DNA of 64,000 nucleotides, taken from assembly GCF_023509015.1 (NCBI RefSeq), contig NZ_CP094975.1, positions 6,651,764 to 6,715,763 on the forward strand. The letters are read 5' to 3'. The position numbers and the translations under genes are program-made. This document shows, in pieces, positions 52,797-62,374 of the stretch (positions are counted from its first letter, which is position 1; every line of letters starts with the position of its first letter). The notes beneath the pieces are model-generated. The model had not been told where the DNA came from. It did not search any database and worked only from the letters and a program-made list of their open reading frames with translations. The stretch is from Pseudomonas abieticivorans. Its GTDB lineage: Bacteria; Pseudomonadota; Gammaproteobacteria; Pseudomonadales; Pseudomonadaceae.

Positions 52797-53945
52797 ATGA
52801 ACGCCGCTTTCAAACTCACCACCTTGGGACTGTCCCTGATGATCGCCACGCTGTCTGCCCAGGCCGCCGGCCTGACCAATGAACGCTCAAGCTTTGGCCA
52901 ATTGCCCGACGGCACCGCGCTGGAAAAATACACCCTGAGCAACAGCCACGGCATGCACGCCAGCGTCATCACCTATGGCGGCGTGCTGCAATCGCTGGTA
53001 GTACCCGACAAGCATGGCAAGGGCGAAGACGTGGTACTGGGCTTCGATGACATCAAGGGCTACCAGGCCAACCCCACCGTGTACTTCGGCGCGACCATCG
53101 GGCGCTTCGGCAACCGCCTGGCCGGTGGCCAGTTCAGCCTGGACGGCAAGCAGTACCAGGTGCCCACCAACGACAAGACCAACGCCCTGCACGGCGGTAC
53201 CCAAGGGTTCGACAAACACGTGTGGAAAGCCGAGCCCAGCAATGGCAAGGACTCGGTGGGCGTGAAGCTTACGTATGTGTCGCCAGATGGCGAGATGGGC
53301 TTCCCGGGTACGCTGACCACCGTGGTCACCTACAGCCTGAATGAGAAAAACGAGCTGAAGATCCAGTACCACGCCACCACCGACAAGCCGACCGTGCTGA
53401 ACCTGACCAACCACAGCTATTTCAACCTGGCCGGCGCTGGCAATGGCGATATCCTCAAGCAGGTGGCCACGCTGCACGCCTCCGAGTACACCCCGGTCAC
53501 CGAGAAACTGATCCCCACCGGCGAGTTGCCGAAGGTGGCGGGTACGCCCATGGACTTCCTCACGCCCAAGGCGCTGGGCAAGGACATCAAGGCCGACCAC
53601 CCGCAATTGAAATACGCCGAACCCAAGCAAGGCGGCTTTGACTTCAACTGGGTGCTGGACACCAAAGGGGATGTCGGCAAACTGGCAGCCCAGGTGCACG
53701 ACCCGGCTTCAGGCCGCCTGTTGCAGCTCTACACCACCGAGCCTGGGGTGCAGCTGTACACCAGCAACTTCCTGGATGGCAGCATTCACGGCAAGGGGGG
53801 CAAGACTTACCCGCACTGGGGCGCCTTTACCTTGGAAACCCAGCACTACCCGGATGCCCCCAACCAGCCGAACTTCCCGAGCACGCGGTTGGACCCGGGC
53901 AAGGCGTACACCCAAACGACGATTTTCAGGTTTAGCACGCACTGA
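52797..53945 (+). CDS. Periplasmic aldose 1-epimerase (mutarotase)
   Basis: A 382-residue galactose mutarotase-type enzyme with a signal peptide (MNAAFKLTTLGLSLMIATLS, cleaved after AQA). The mature enzyme has the family residues: RFGNRLAGGQFSLDGKQYQV, LHGGTQGFDKHVWKA (histidine), NLTNHSYFNLAGAGNGDI (second histidine) and, near the end, QTTIFRFSTH; the catalytic glutamate is in FTLETQHYPDAPN. Working in the periplasm it would interconvert sugar anomers before AraF captures them. ATG 52797 follows AAGGAAGG. It is divergent from the GntR gene and preceded by the repeated 19-bp motif. Confidence 0.92.
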   Translation: MNAAFKLTTLGLSLMIATLSAQAAGLTNERSSFGQLPDGTALEKYTLSNSHGMHASVITYGGVLQSLVVPDKHGKGEDVVLGFDDIKGYQANPTVYFGATIGRFGNRLAGGQFSLDGKQYQVPTNDKTNALHGGTQGFDKHVWKAEPSNGKDSVGVKLTYVSPDGEMGFPGTLTTVVTYSLNEKNELKIQYHATTDKPTVLNLTNHSYFNLAGAGNGDILKQVATLHASEYTPVTEKLIPTGELPKVAGTPMDFLTPKALGKDIKADHPQLKYAEPKQGGFDFNWVLDTKGDVGKLAAQVHDPASGRLLQLYTTEPGVQLYTSNFLDGSIHGKGGKTYPHWGAFTLETQHYPDAPNQPNFPSTRLDPGKAYTQTTIFRFSTH

Positions 53946-53993
53946 CATTCGCACACGCTGGCGCCGGGGTGTTGGATACACCGCGGCGCTGGC

Positions 53994-54090
53994 TTCGCTC
54001 CTACAGATGAGCGCGACCCCTTGTAGGAGCGGATTTATCCGCGAAAAGAGCGCCTTGTATAACCTGATACACCATGGCGGCCTTTTCGCG
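53994..54090. repeat. REP elements between convergent genes
   Basis: A REP half (TTCGCTCCTACA, 53994-54005) is followed by a full REP, TGTAGGAGCGGATTTATCCG at 54022, and a degraded partner ending near 54090. It lies between the epimerase and mrdA stops. Confidence 0.75.
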
Positions 54091-54100
54091 GCCGCAGCGG

Positions 54101-55993
54101 TCAGACGTGCGGATCACCCGGTGGCTTGGCCGGTGCGGCGTATTGCGGCTTGAGCTTGCCATCCTGGTCCAGCAACCAGGCGTCCATGATCTCGCGCACC
54201 ACCGGGCCTGCCACACGGCCACCCGCCTCGCCGTTCTCGATCATCACGGCCACCACGATCTTGGGGTGATCGGCTGGCGCGAAGCCGACGAACAAGGCGT
54301 TGTCGCGGTTGCGCTCCAGGGTCTTGAGGCGGTTATAGCGCTCGCCCTGCTTAATCGCCACCACCTGCGCGGTACCACTCTTGCCGGCAATGCGGTACTG
54401 GGCGCCTTGCGCCGCCGCCCGTGCGATACCGCGCGGGTCGTGCATCACCAACTGCATGCCGTGGTTCACCTGATCCCAGTAGCGCGGGTCACGCAGCACG
54501 ATGTTCGGCATCGGGTTCTCGTCCACCGGCGCGACCCCACCCACCGTCTCGGCCAGGTGCGGGCGGTGCCACACGCCCTTGGCGGCAATCAACGAGGTGG
54601 CCTGCGCCAGTTGCAGCGGCGTGACCTGCATGTAGCCCTGGCCAATGCCCAAGATCAGCGTTTCACCCGGGAACCACGCCTGGCGGCGCGTGGCGCGCTT
54701 CCATTGCTGGGACGGCATCAGGCCCGGCGCCTCTTCGAACATGTCCAGCGAGACCTTCTGGCCCAGGCCGAACTTGGTCATGTAGTCGTGCAGGCGATCG
54801 ATGCCCAGCTTGTGCGCCAGGTCATAGAAATACACGTCGTTGGAGCGCATGATCGCCGCGTCCATGTCCACCCAGCCATCACCGGAGCGGTTCCAGTTGC
54901 GGTATTTATGGTCGTAGTTGGGCAGTTGGTAGTAACCAGGGTCAAACACCCGCGCCTGGGGCGTGGTCACGCCACTATCCAGGCCTGCGATGGCCACTTC
55001 CGGCTTGATGGTCGACCCCGGCGCGTACAGGCCGCGCAGGGTACGGTTGAACAGCGGTCGGTCGATGGAATCGCGTAGCGCCGCGTATTGCTTGAAGCTG
55101 ATACCGGTGACGAACAGGTTGGGGTCGAAGCTGGGCTTGCTGACCATGGCCAAGACTTCGCCGGTGTCCGGGTCGATGCACACCACCGAGCCACGACGGT
55201 CGCCCAAGGCGTGCTCGGCCGCCTCCTGCAGCTTGATGTCCAGGCTCAGCACGATGTTTTTGCCCGGCACCGGGTCGGTGTGGTTCAGCACCCGCATCAC
55301 GCGGCCTTGGGCGTTGGTCTCGACCTCTTCGTAGCCCACGTGGCCGTGCAGCTCGTTTTCGTAAAAGCGTTCGATGCCGGTCTTGCCGATCGACTGGGTG
55401 CCACGGTATTCGGTGTTGTCGAGCTGCTTGGACTCTTTCTCGTTGATGCGCCCGACAAAACCCACCGAGTGGGCAAAATGCTCACCCTGGGGGTATTCGC
55501 GCACGAACTGCGCTTCTACGTCGATGCCGGGCAACAGGTACTGGTTGACCGCGATCTTGGCGATCTGCTCCTCGCTGAGCTCGTACATCAGCGTAACCGG
55601 CTCGAACGGATGGCGTACGCGCTTGAGGTCCTTGTCGAACTGCTTGCGGTCGTCCTCGCTCAGGCCCAGTACCTGGGTCACTTCATCGAGCACCTTGTTG
55701 TAGTCACCGGCGCGCTCGCGGGTCAGGGTCATGTTGAAGCTGGGCCGGTTGGTGGCCAGCAACACGCCGTTGCGGTCGTAGATCAGCCCGCGCTCCGGCG
55801 CAATGGGCAGCACGTGGACGCGGTTGTTCTCGGAAATCGTCGAATGGTAGGCAAACTCGATCACTTGCAGGAAGTACAAGCGCCCGACCAGGGCAAAACT
55901 CAAGGCGAGCACGAATACGGCGCAGGCAATCAGGCGCCGATTGACCAGGCGTTTCTCGATTTCGTGATCTTTCAGTGGAATGGGTTGAGGCAT
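54101..55993 (-). CDS. mrdA: Penicillin-binding protein 2 (peptidoglycan transpeptidase)
   Basis: A 630-residue class B penicillin-binding protein for cell elongation. A single N-terminal membrane anchor (about residues 20-45) is followed by the PBP dimerisation domain (IAPERGLIYDRNGVLLATN) and the transpeptidase. The catalytic SxxK is S327-T-I-K330 in GLYAPGSTIKPEVAIAGL; SND is in MRSNDVYFYDLAHKLG; KSGT is in RIAGKSGTAQVVAIKQG. In Pseudomonas mrdA-like genes occur in two copies; this one is not beside rodA, so it may be the second PBP2. ATG 55993 is the start. Confidence 0.92.
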   Translation of the reverse strand: MPQPIPLKDHEIEKRLVNRRLIACAVFVLALSFALVGRLYFLQVIEFAYHSTISENNRVHVLPIAPERGLIYDRNGVLLATNRPSFNMTLTRERAGDYNKVLDEVTQVLGLSEDDRKQFDKDLKRVRHPFEPVTLMYELSEEQIAKIAVNQYLLPGIDVEAQFVREYPQGEHFAHSVGFVGRINEKESKQLDNTEYRGTQSIGKTGIERFYENELHGHVGYEEVETNAQGRVMRVLNHTDPVPGKNIVLSLDIKLQEAAEHALGDRRGSVVCIDPDTGEVLAMVSKPSFDPNLFVTGISFKQYAALRDSIDRPLFNRTLRGLYAPGSTIKPEVAIAGLDSGVTTPQARVFDPGYYQLPNYDHKYRNWNRSGDGWVDMDAAIMRSNDVYFYDLAHKLGIDRLHDYMTKFGLGQKVSLDMFEEAPGLMPSQQWKRATRRQAWFPGETLILGIGQGYMQVTPLQLAQATSLIAAKGVWHRPHLAETVGGVAPVDENPMPNIVLRDPRYWDQVNHGMQLVMHDPRGIARAAAQGAQYRIAGKSGTAQVVAIKQGERYNRLKTLERNRDNALFVGFAPADHPKIVVAVMIENGEAGGRVAGPVVREIMDAWLLDQDGKLKPQYAAPAKPPGDPHV

Positions 55994-56174
55994 CGGTACC
56001 GCTCAAAAAATACATAACGATGAAATGAACGCAGCCACGCCGGGGCCAAGGCTCCGGGCACGGGGTTCAGGGCAAAAACGCCATCCTGGCGTAGGAAAAT
56101 GAGGTAACAGCCGTAGGTGAAAAGCACGGCGTGCGCGATGGTAACGAATGCAGGCCATCGGCCTCAAGGCTGAA

Positions 56175-56198
56175 GGTCGCTACGCCGACGTAGCGACC
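56175..56198 (-). terminator. Hairpin after the AI-2E gene
   Basis: GGTCGCTACG (56175-56184) pairs perfectly with CGTAGCGACC (56189-56198) around CCGA; an outer GCCTCA/TGAGGC pair (56161-56166, 56205-56210) extends it. It is 16 bases past the stop at 56214 on the minus strand. It lacks a T-tract. The rest of the gap 55994-56213 holds nothing evident. Confidence 0.5.
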
Positions 56199-56213
56199 TG
56201 TGTCTGAGGCAGG

Positions 56214-57299
56214 TTATTGGTCGCTTGGAGCCCGGTCCTGCGGGAGCCGGACCTGTTTTTTCTCGCTGGTGAAGATTCCCCAGGCCGACATGAATAATGC
56301 GGCGATCAACGGCCCGATCACGAAACCGTTGAGGCCGAACACCGCCAGGCCGCCGACCGTGGAGAGCAGCACGAGGTAATCGGGCATGCGCGTGTCCTTG
56401 CCCACCAGGATGGGGCGCAGCACGTTGTCGACCAGGCCGATCACGCAAATACCATAGGCCGTCAGCACCACGCCCTGCCAGGTTTCGCCGCTCAACAGGA
56501 AATAAGCCGCCACCGGCGCCCAGACCACCCCGGCGCCCACCGCTGGCAGCAACGACAGGAAAGCCATGACCACGGCCCAGAGCAACGCACTGGGGATGTC
56601 GAGCACCCAGAAGATAAAGCCGCCGAGCGCGCCCTGGGTCACGGCCATGACCAGGTTGCCTTTGACGGTGGCCCGTACCACGCGGTTGAACTTCAGTTGC
56701 AGGCGACGCTTCTGGTGTTCAGCCAAGGGCACGGCAGTGCGGATCTTGCGCACCAGCTCCGGCCCGTCACGCAAAAAGAAGAACAACAGGTAGAGCATGA
56801 TGCCGAAACTGATGATGAAGTCGAACGTGCCTTGGCCAAAGCTGAACGCTTGGCTGGCAAAGTATTGGCTGCCCTGCATGGCGCCCTTGGCGATTTTGTC
56901 GCGCAACCCCTCCAGGTTGCCCATGCCCATGCGGTCCAGCAAATGCTGGAAGTACGGCGGCAAGGCGTGTTTGAACTGGGCGATATAGCCGGCGATGTCC
57001 AACTTGCCGCTTTCGACATTGGCGTACAGCGCCGCGCCCTCTTGCACCAGCAACGCACTGACCACGATCACCGGCAAAATGGCGATCACCAGGCAAATCA
57101 ACAGCGTGGAGATCGACGCCAGGTTGCGCCGGCGGCCAAACTTGAGCGCCAGGCGGCGCTGCAGCGGGGCAAACACAATGCCCAGGATCACCGCCCAGAA
57201 CACGGCACCATAAAACGGCAACAGGATCCACAGGAACGCCAGGGTTATCAGAATCAACAGGCACAGCAATGACTTATGTTGCAGGTTGGTTTGGTTCAT
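56214..57299 (-). CDS. AI-2E family transporter (YdiK/PerM-like)
   Basis: A 361-residue membrane protein with about eight hydrophobic segments. WILLPFYGAVFWAVILGIVF and APLQRRLALKFGRRRNLASI open the family; LPAVGAGVVWAPVAAYFLLS and VLRPILVGKDTRMPDYLVLL are the conserved C-terminal blocks. AI-2E members export small molecules or act as ion antiporters, and only some move autoinducer 2. It is divergent from the chemoreceptor gene with 139 bases between. Confidence 0.92.
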   Translation of the reverse strand: MNQTNLQHKSLLCLLILITLAFLWILLPFYGAVFWAVILGIVFAPLQRRLALKFGRRRNLASISTLLICLVIAILPVIVVSALLVQEGAALYANVESGKLDIAGYIAQFKHALPPYFQHLLDRMGMGNLEGLRDKIAKGAMQGSQYFASQAFSFGQGTFDFIISFGIMLYLLFFFLRDGPELVRKIRTAVPLAEHQKRRLQLKFNRVVRATVKGNLVMAVTQGALGGFIFWVLDIPSALLWAVVMAFLSLLPAVGAGVVWAPVAAYFLLSGETWQGVVLTAYGICVIGLVDNVLRPILVGKDTRMPDYLVLLSTVGGLAVFGLNGFVIGPLIAALFMSAWGIFTSEKKQVRLPQDRAPSDQ

Positions 57300-57372
57300 G
57301 TTCGATCCATGTCAGCAAGACGCACAGCGGTCCTGTTCATTAGTCATCACCTGGCGCGCCAAGTTTTACTGC

Positions 57373-57399
57373 TCAATAAATTGCCTGGGTGGCCGATAT
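57373..57399 (+). promoter_or_regulatory. Sigma-28 (FliA) promoter for the chemoreceptor
   Basis: TCAATAAA (57373-57380), an 11-nt spacer and GCCGATAT (57392-57399) match the FliA consensus (TCAA/TAAA-type -35, N11, GCCGATAA -10) almost exactly. The site ends 39 bases before the ATG of the methyl-accepting chemotaxis gene, a natural target of this sigma factor. Confidence 0.75.
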
Positions 57400-57438
57400 A
57401 AAAGGCGGACTTTGCCGTAACCGCCCAAGGGGCCCACG

Positions 57439-59586
57439 ATGTCGCTCAAACAACTCTCCATCCAGTGGAAAATCACCTCCCTCGCCGGGCTGTGCCTGAT
57501 CGGCATCGTCACCCTGCTGGTGGGCCTGTCGCTGTACCGCATGGAGCGCAGCTCGGAACTGGTGCAGGGCCGTAGCATGGACATGCTCAACGAGGCTGCC
57601 CAAGCGCGTATCGAATCCCAAGGCGAAGTGCAGGCACTGGCCATCCGCCAGCAATTCATGGACAGCTTCCAATATGGCAAGGGTTTCTCGCGCCAGGTGC
57701 TGTTCTTGCGCGACCAGGCGCAGAAGCGCTTTCTGGATGCCTATGACCTGCGCGAAGACCTGACCCGCCAGGTCAAATCGGCGCTGCAGGCCAACCCGAG
57801 CCTGTTGGGCATTTCGCTGGTGTTTGAATTGAACGGCCTGGACGGCAAGGATGAGCTGTTCGCCGACCAGAAAGACCTGGGCAGCAACGACAAGGGCCGG
57901 TTCTCGCTGTACTGGTCGCAGCCGGTGGCCGGCCAGCTAACTTCCATGACCATCCCTGAGGCCGACATCGCCGACACCAGCGCAGGCCCCAGCGGCGAGG
58001 CCAACAACACCTGGTTCAGCTGCCCGCGCGCCAAGCTCGACACCTGCGTGATGGAGCCCTATTTCTACAAGATCGATGGCAAGGACGTGCTGATGACCAG
58101 CATCGCCTTCCCGCTGATACTCGATGGCAAAGTGATCGCCTCGCTGTCGGTGGACATCAACCTGGAAAGCTTGCAGGCCGTCAGCCAACAAGCCAGCCAA
58201 AAACTCTACCAAGGCCAGACCCTGGTCAGCATCCTCAGCCCCGCGGGCCTGCTGGCCGGCTACAGCCCGGACGCCAGCCAATTAGCCAAACGCCTGGACC
58301 AGGTCGATCCGAAAAACGGCAGCGAACTGATCCGCCTGCTTGCCGCCAGCCAGCATGCCATGAGCGTGCGCCAAGGCGATCGGCTGAAGATCATCGCCCC
58401 TTTCGCCCCCATCCCCGGCGCAAAACCCTGGGGGGTACTGCTGGACGTGCCGAGCCAGGTGCTGGTCGCCCCTGCCGAAGCCTTGAGGACCCAACTGGAC
58501 AGCGAAAATCGCCAAGGCAGCCTGATTGAACTGAGCCTGGGCCTGCTGGCAGCGGTCATTGGCCTGTTGCTGGTGTGGCTGATGGCCCGCAGCGTGACCC
58601 GGCCGATCCTGGGGGTGGCCGCGATGCTCAAGGACATTGCCAGCGGTGAAGGCGACCTGACCCGGCGCCTGGCCTACGACAAGCGCGACGAGCTTGGCGA
58701 ACTGGCCGGTTGGTTCAACCGTTTCCTGGATAAATTGCAGCCGATCATCGCTCAGGTGAAGCGATCGGTGCAGGATGCGCGCGCCACCGCCGATCAGTCG
58801 GCGGCCATCGCCAGCCAGACCAGCGCCGGCATGGAGCAGCAATACCGCCAGGTAGACCAGGTGGCCACCGCCTCGCACGAAATGACCGCCACCGCCCAAG
58901 ACGTGGCCCGCAGCGCAGCCCTGGCCGCGCAGGCCGCCCGCGACGCCGACCAGGCGACCCAGCAAGGCTTGAAGGTAATCGACCAGACCACCCGCAGCAT
59001 TGATCAACTGGCCAGCGACATGAGTTCGGCCATGGGCCAGGTGGAAGGCCTGGCGGCCAGCAGCGAGAAGATCGGCACGGTGCTGGAGGTGATCCGCTCC
59101 ATCGCCGAGCAGACCAACCTGCTGGCGTTGAACGCCGCTATCGAAGCGGCGCGCGCCGGTGAAGCCGGGCGCGGTTTCGCGGTGGTGGCCGACGAAGTGC
59201 GCAACCTGGCACGGCGCACTCAGGAGTCGGTGGAGGAAACCCGCCAGGTGATCGAACACCTGCAAAGTGGTACCCAAGACGTGGTTGGCGCCATGAACAA
59301 CAGCCATCGCCAGGCACAGGGCAGCGTCGAGCAAGTGGGCCAGGCCGTCAATGCCCTGCGCCAGATCGGCGATGCGGTGACGGTGATCAACGACATGAAC
59401 CTGCAAATCGCCAGCGCCGCCGAAGAGCAGAGCGCGGTGGCCGAGGAAATCACCAGCAACGTCTCGACCATTCGCGACGTCACCGAGTCGTTGTCGGGCC
59501 AGGCCAACGAATCGGCACGGGTCAGCCAGAGCCTCAACAGCCTGGCCAACCAGCAACAGGGCCTGATGGATCAGTTTCGCGTGTGA
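57439..59586 (+). CDS. Methyl-accepting chemotaxis protein, TlpQ-like by position
   Basis: A 715-residue chemoreceptor. Membrane helix 1 is near residues 12-30 ([19 protein letters not shown]). A large periplasmic Cache-type ligand domain runs to about residue 370, followed by helix 2 ([15 protein letters not shown]), a HAMP domain ([20 protein letters not shown]), and the signalling hairpin with the invariant [20 protein letters not shown]. The order MCP, bqsS, bqsR, two PepSY genes reproduces the P. aeruginosa region around tlpQ (PA2654), whose product senses histamine and polyamines; ligand identity here is inferred from position only. A FliA promoter precedes it. Confidence 0.93.
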   Translation: MSLKQLSIQWKITSLAGLCLIGIVTLLVGLSLYRMERSSELVQGRSMDMLNEAAQARIESQGEVQALAIRQQFMDSFQYGKGFSRQVLFLRDQAQKRFLDAYDLREDLTRQVKSALQANPSLLGISLVFELNGLDGKDELFADQKDLGSNDKGRFSLYWSQPVAGQLTSMTIPEADIADTSAGPSGEANNTWFSCPRAKLDTCVMEPYFYKIDGKDVLMTSIAFPLILDGKVIASLSVDINLESLQAVSQQASQKLYQGQTLVSILSPAGLLAGYSPDASQLAKRLDQVDPKNGSELIRLLAASQHAMSVRQGDRLKIIAPFAPIPGAKPWGVLLDVPSQVLVAPAEALRTQLDSENRQGSLIELSLGLLAAVIGLLLVWLMARSVTRPILGVAAMLKDIASGEGDLTRRLAYDKRDELGELAGWFNRFLDKLQPIIAQVKRSVQDARATADQSAAIASQTSAGMEQQYRQVDQVATASHEMTATAQDVARSAALAAQAARDADQATQQGLKVIDQTTRSIDQLASDMSSAMGQVEGLAASSEKIGTVLEVIRSIAEQTNLLALNAAIEAARAGEAGRGFAVVADEVRNLARRTQESVEETRQVIEHLQSGTQDVVGAMNNSHRQAQGSVEQVGQAVNALRQIGDAVTVINDMNLQIASAAEEQSAVAEEITSNVSTIRDVTESLSGQANESARVSQSLNSLANQQQGLMDQFRV

Positions 59587-60893
59587 AGCGCCAACGCAAT
59601 CGTTACCCGCAGCCCACCCAGTGGGCTTGCGGACAAGGCCAGGCTTGCGCCCCTGGCCTCGACGATATCGCGCACGATACCCAGGCCCAGGCCATGGCCG
59701 ATGACTTGCTCGTCCAGGCGTGAACCGCGGTCGAGCACTTGCGCATGACGGGCTTGGGGGATACCCGGGCCGTCGTCCTCTACCCAGATCTGCACCGTCG
59801 CCTCGCCGCCCAGTATGCACAGGCGCACTTCGCTGTCGGCCCACTTGCAGGCGTTGTCCAGCAGGTTGCCGAGCACTTCGAGCAGGTCTTCACGATCCCA
59901 GGGGATCTTCAGCCCGTCAGGCACCTGCCGGGTCATGGCCAGCTCACTGCCGTGGATCATGCTCAAGGTCGCGAACAGGCCCGGCAATTCCAGGTCACAG
60001 TCGAACTGCGCGCCCGGCAACGCATCGCCAGCCAGCCGCGCTCGGTTGAGCTCGCGGCCCAGGCGTTGTTGGATCTGCGCCAGTTGCTCTTCGATCAATT
60101 GGCGTACCTGGGGTTGCTGCGCCAAGCGTTCGCTGGCCGCCAGGCTGACCAGCACCGCCAAGGGCGTTTTCAGGGCGTGGCCCAGGTTACCCAAGGCATT
60201 GCGCGAGCGCGCCAGGCTGTCCTCGGTGTGGGCCAGCAGGTGGTTGATCTGGGCCACCAGTGGCTCAAGCTCAAGCGGCACGTCACCGTCCAGCTGGCTG
60301 CGCTGCCCTTGTTGCAACTGGGCGATCTGCTCGCGGGCTTTTTCCAGGGGGCGCAGCGAGCGCTTCACGGTGAGCCGTTGCAGTATAAGGATCAGTGCCA
60401 GCGCGGCCAGGCCGATGCCGATGCCGATCTGGCGCAAGCGCTGAAAGCTCTCGCGCACCGGGGTGTAGTCTTGCGCCACGCTGATCGACAGGGGTTGGCC
60501 CAGGCGCCGATAGTCGCCACGCAACACCAGCAGCAACTGGCCCTCGGGGCCCAGGCTCAAGCCTGCGTGCAGGCCAGCGGTGGTCGGCTGTGGCAACTCC
60601 TGGTCCCACAGCGAGCGCGAGCGCCAGTGGCCATCGGGAAAATCGACGCGGAAATAGTGACCGGAAAAAGGCCGCTCATAGGCCGGGGACAACCTGCGCT
60701 CATCCAACTGCAGCCCGTTGGGGCCCCGCACCAGGGCGACCAGGATGTTCTCGCTCTCGTTGCGCAGGCCGGCCTCCAGGTAGCGCTGCAGGCCCACCTC
60801 GAATAGCCACAGGCTCAGTTGCGCGGCCACCAGGCCGACCACGACCAGGACGCTGATCAGCCCGAGGCTGAGCTTGGCCTGGATCGATTTCAT
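59571..60893 (-). CDS. bqsS: Sensor histidine kinase, BqsS/CarS-like
   Basis: A 440-residue membrane kinase. N-terminal helix [20 protein letters not shown], a periplasmic domain of about 130 residues, then a second helix ([15 protein letters not shown]). HAMP-like residues lead to the H-box [20 protein letters not shown] (phospho-accepting His), then the N-box [13 protein letters not shown] and ATP lid [10 protein letters not shown] with [13 protein letters not shown]. In P. aeruginosa BqsS/CarS responds to ferrous iron or calcium; here the gene order kinase, regulator, two PepSY proteins is the same. Its ATG overlaps the regulator stop (ATGA); its 3' end overlaps the MCP by 16 bp. Confidence 0.85.
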   Translation of the reverse strand: MKSIQAKLSLGLISVLVVVGLVAAQLSLWLFEVGLQRYLEAGLRNESENILVALVRGPNGLQLDERRLSPAYERPFSGHYFRVDFPDGHWRSRSLWDQELPQPTTAGLHAGLSLGPEGQLLLVLRGDYRRLGQPLSISVAQDYTPVRESFQRLRQIGIGIGLAALALILILQRLTVKRSLRPLEKAREQIAQLQQGQRSQLDGDVPLELEPLVAQINHLLAHTEDSLARSRNALGNLGHALKTPLAVLVSLAASERLAQQPQVRQLIEEQLAQIQQRLGRELNRARLAGDALPGAQFDCDLELPGLFATLSMIHGSELAMTRQVPDGLKIPWDREDLLEVLGNLLDNACKWADSEVRLCILGGEATVQIWVEDDGPGIPQARHAQVLDRGSRLDEQVIGHGLGLGIVRDIVEARGASLALSASPLGGLRVTIALALHTRN

Positions 60894-61558
60894 GCCCCTG
60901 CCCCGCCAAACCGATAGCCCTGGCCACGGCGGGTCTCGATCACGCTTCGGCCCAGCTTGCGGCGCAGGTGGTTGACGTGCACTTCCAGCACGTTGGAATC
61001 GCGCTCGGTTTCGCCGTCATACAAGTGTTCGGCCAAGTGGCTTTTGGAAAGGATTTGCCCGGGGTGGTGCATGAAATAACGCAGCAGGCGAAACTCGGCC
61101 GCCGTGAGCTGGATGTCATTGTCGCCCAGCGTCACGCACTGGCGCCCTTCGTCCAACTGCAAGCCAGCGGCCTGCAACTGCGGCTGGTTCGCCAGCCCCC
61201 GCGCCCGGCGCAGCAACGACTGGATACGCAACTGCAGCTCTTCAGGGTGGAAAGGTTTGGCCAGGTAATCGTCGGCGCCGGCCTTGAGGCCCTCGATTCG
61301 CTCGGCCCAGGAGCTTCGCGCAGTGAGCATGAGGACCGGCGTGGCCAGCCCCCCGGAGCGCCATTGCTGCAGCACTTCAAGCCCGGACAGGCCCGGCAGG
61401 CCCACGTCCAGGATGATCAGGTCGTACGGCTCGGTACAGCCCTGGTACACCGCGTCGCGACCATCGGCCAGCCAGTCCACTGCATACCCCTGCCCCTTGA
61501 GGTCACGCAGCAACTCATCGGCCAGGGGCACGTTGTCTTCCACCAGCAACAGGCGCAT
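60890..61558 (-). CDS. bqsR: OmpR-type response regulator, BqsR/CarR-like
   Basis: A 222-residue response regulator. The receiver has [20 protein letters not shown], phospho-acceptor Asp in [19 protein letters not shown] and the Lys in [13 protein letters not shown]. The winged-helix output ends in [20 protein letters not shown] and [10 protein letters not shown]. The output domain should bind tandem TTAAG sites six bases apart; such a site is present upstream of the PepSY genes. ATG 61558 overlaps the PepSY stop (TGATG), so the four genes form one operon. Confidence 0.9.
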   Translation of the reverse strand: MRLLLVEDNVPLADELLRDLKGQGYAVDWLADGRDAVYQGCTEPYDLIILDVGLPGLSGLEVLQQWRSGGLATPVLMLTARSSWAERIEGLKAGADDYLAKPFHPEELQLRIQSLLRRARGLANQPQLQAAGLQLDEGRQCVTLGDNDIQLTAAEFRLLRYFMHHPGQILSKSHLAEHLYDGETERDSNVLEVHVNHLRRKLGRSVIETRRGQGYRFGGAGA

Positions 61559-61869
61559 CAGTCGTCTTCCTCGTCCTTGAGCAGTTGGCCGGTACTGGCT
61601 TCGAACTTGATCTCACGCACAACCCCTTGCGCGGTGATCAGCTCCACCTCGTAATGGTACGAACCGTGTTTGACTTCCAGTTCCGCCTCCAGCAGCTTGG
61701 ACCCCGGGTAACGATCCAGGGCCTGCTTGAGCAATTGTTCCAGAGGCAGGATCACCCCCTGCTGGCGCAGGCGCAAGGCTTCGTCCTGGTCCAGGTCGCG
61801 GGCTACCGCGACAGGGCAGGCAGCGAGCAAGGCCAGCAGCAGTACCAGGGACCGCGCCTCAGTGCGCAT
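61558..61869 (-). CDS. Periplasmic PepSY-domain protein
   Basis: A 103-residue exported protein. After a signal sequence ([19 protein letters not shown]) it has one PepSY domain: [20 protein letters not shown] and [20 protein letters not shown], with a KDEEDD end. PepSY proteins of this operon (CarP neighbours in P. aeruginosa) are linked to cation responses. ATG 61869 is chosen because it overlaps the upstream stop (ATGA) and gives a clean signal peptide. It is paralogous to the next gene. Confidence 0.88.
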   Translation of the reverse strand: MRTEARSLVLLLALLAACPVAVARDLDQDEALRLRQQGVILPLEQLLKQALDRYPGSKLLEAELEVKHGSYHYEVELITAQGVVREIKFEASTGQLLKDEEDD

Positions 61870-62177
61870 CAGGTGTCCTGATGGTCCTTGAGAATGGCGC
61901 CGCTGACGGCATCCAGCTCGATGTCCCACTCCACGTTGTTGGCGTCGCGCAACTCGACCTGGTAGATGTACTTGCCAAATTGTTCTTCAAGCTCGGTTTC
62001 ATGGATTTTCGCGCCTGGGTGTTTGGCCAGCGCTGCCGCGTTGAGTTTCTCGAACGACTGGATGGTACCGGCATCACGCAGCCTGAGCGCTTCGTCCGGG
62101 CCCAGGTCACGGGCTTGGGCAATACCAGCCGACAGGCCAAGGGCGGCGACGGTAAACAAGGCAGTCAAAGTTTTCAT
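61869..62177 (-). CDS. Periplasmic PepSY-domain protein, first gene of the bqs operon
   Basis: A 102-residue exported protein with signal peptide MKTLTALFTVAALGLSAGIA (cleaved after QA) and a PepSY domain: LGPDEALRLRDAGTIQSFEK, IYQVELRDANNVEWDIELD and SGAILKDHQDT. It resembles its downstream neighbour throughout, so the pair arose by duplication. GGAGAAACACC precedes the ATG. A TTAAG-N6-TT(C)AG site 54-69 bases upstream is the likely BqsR site, giving feedback of the regulator on its own operon. Confidence 0.9.
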   Translation of the reverse strand: MKTLTALFTVAALGLSAGIAQARDLGPDEALRLRDAGTIQSFEKLNAAALAKHPGAKIHETELEEQFGKYIYQVELRDANNVEWDIELDAVSGAILKDHQDT

Positions 62178-62230
62178 GGTGTTTCTCCGTTATTGATAAG
62201 TGCTTACGGAGCCCACTGTAGCGAACCCAA

Positions 62231-62246
62231 CTTAATTGAAACTGAA
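62231..62246 (-). promoter_or_regulatory. Candidate BqsR binding site
   Basis: On the minus strand the sequence is TTCAG-TTTCAA-TTAAG, one mismatch from the reported BqsR tandem site TTAAG-N6-TTAAG. It lies 54-69 bases before the first PepSY start, consistent with activation of the operon. Confidence 0.5.
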
Positions 62247-62321
62247 ATAAACGGACGACGATGATAGCCGATCCCGGCCCGGCCTGGCTTGCAGGGGCGT
62301 GCTGTGAATCGTGTGGGACCT

Positions 62322-62350
62322 TTGTACCCAATACGTACGCACTTTATAAT
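62322..62350 (+). promoter_or_regulatory. Sigma-70 promoter of the patatin gene
   Basis: A perfect -10, TATAAT, at 62345-62350 is preceded by TTGTAC at 62322-62327 with a 17-bp spacer. The ATG of the patatin gene is 25 bases downstream of the -10. Confidence 0.6.
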
Positions 62351-62374
62351 CTAGCGGTCAGAAGAGGACGATTG

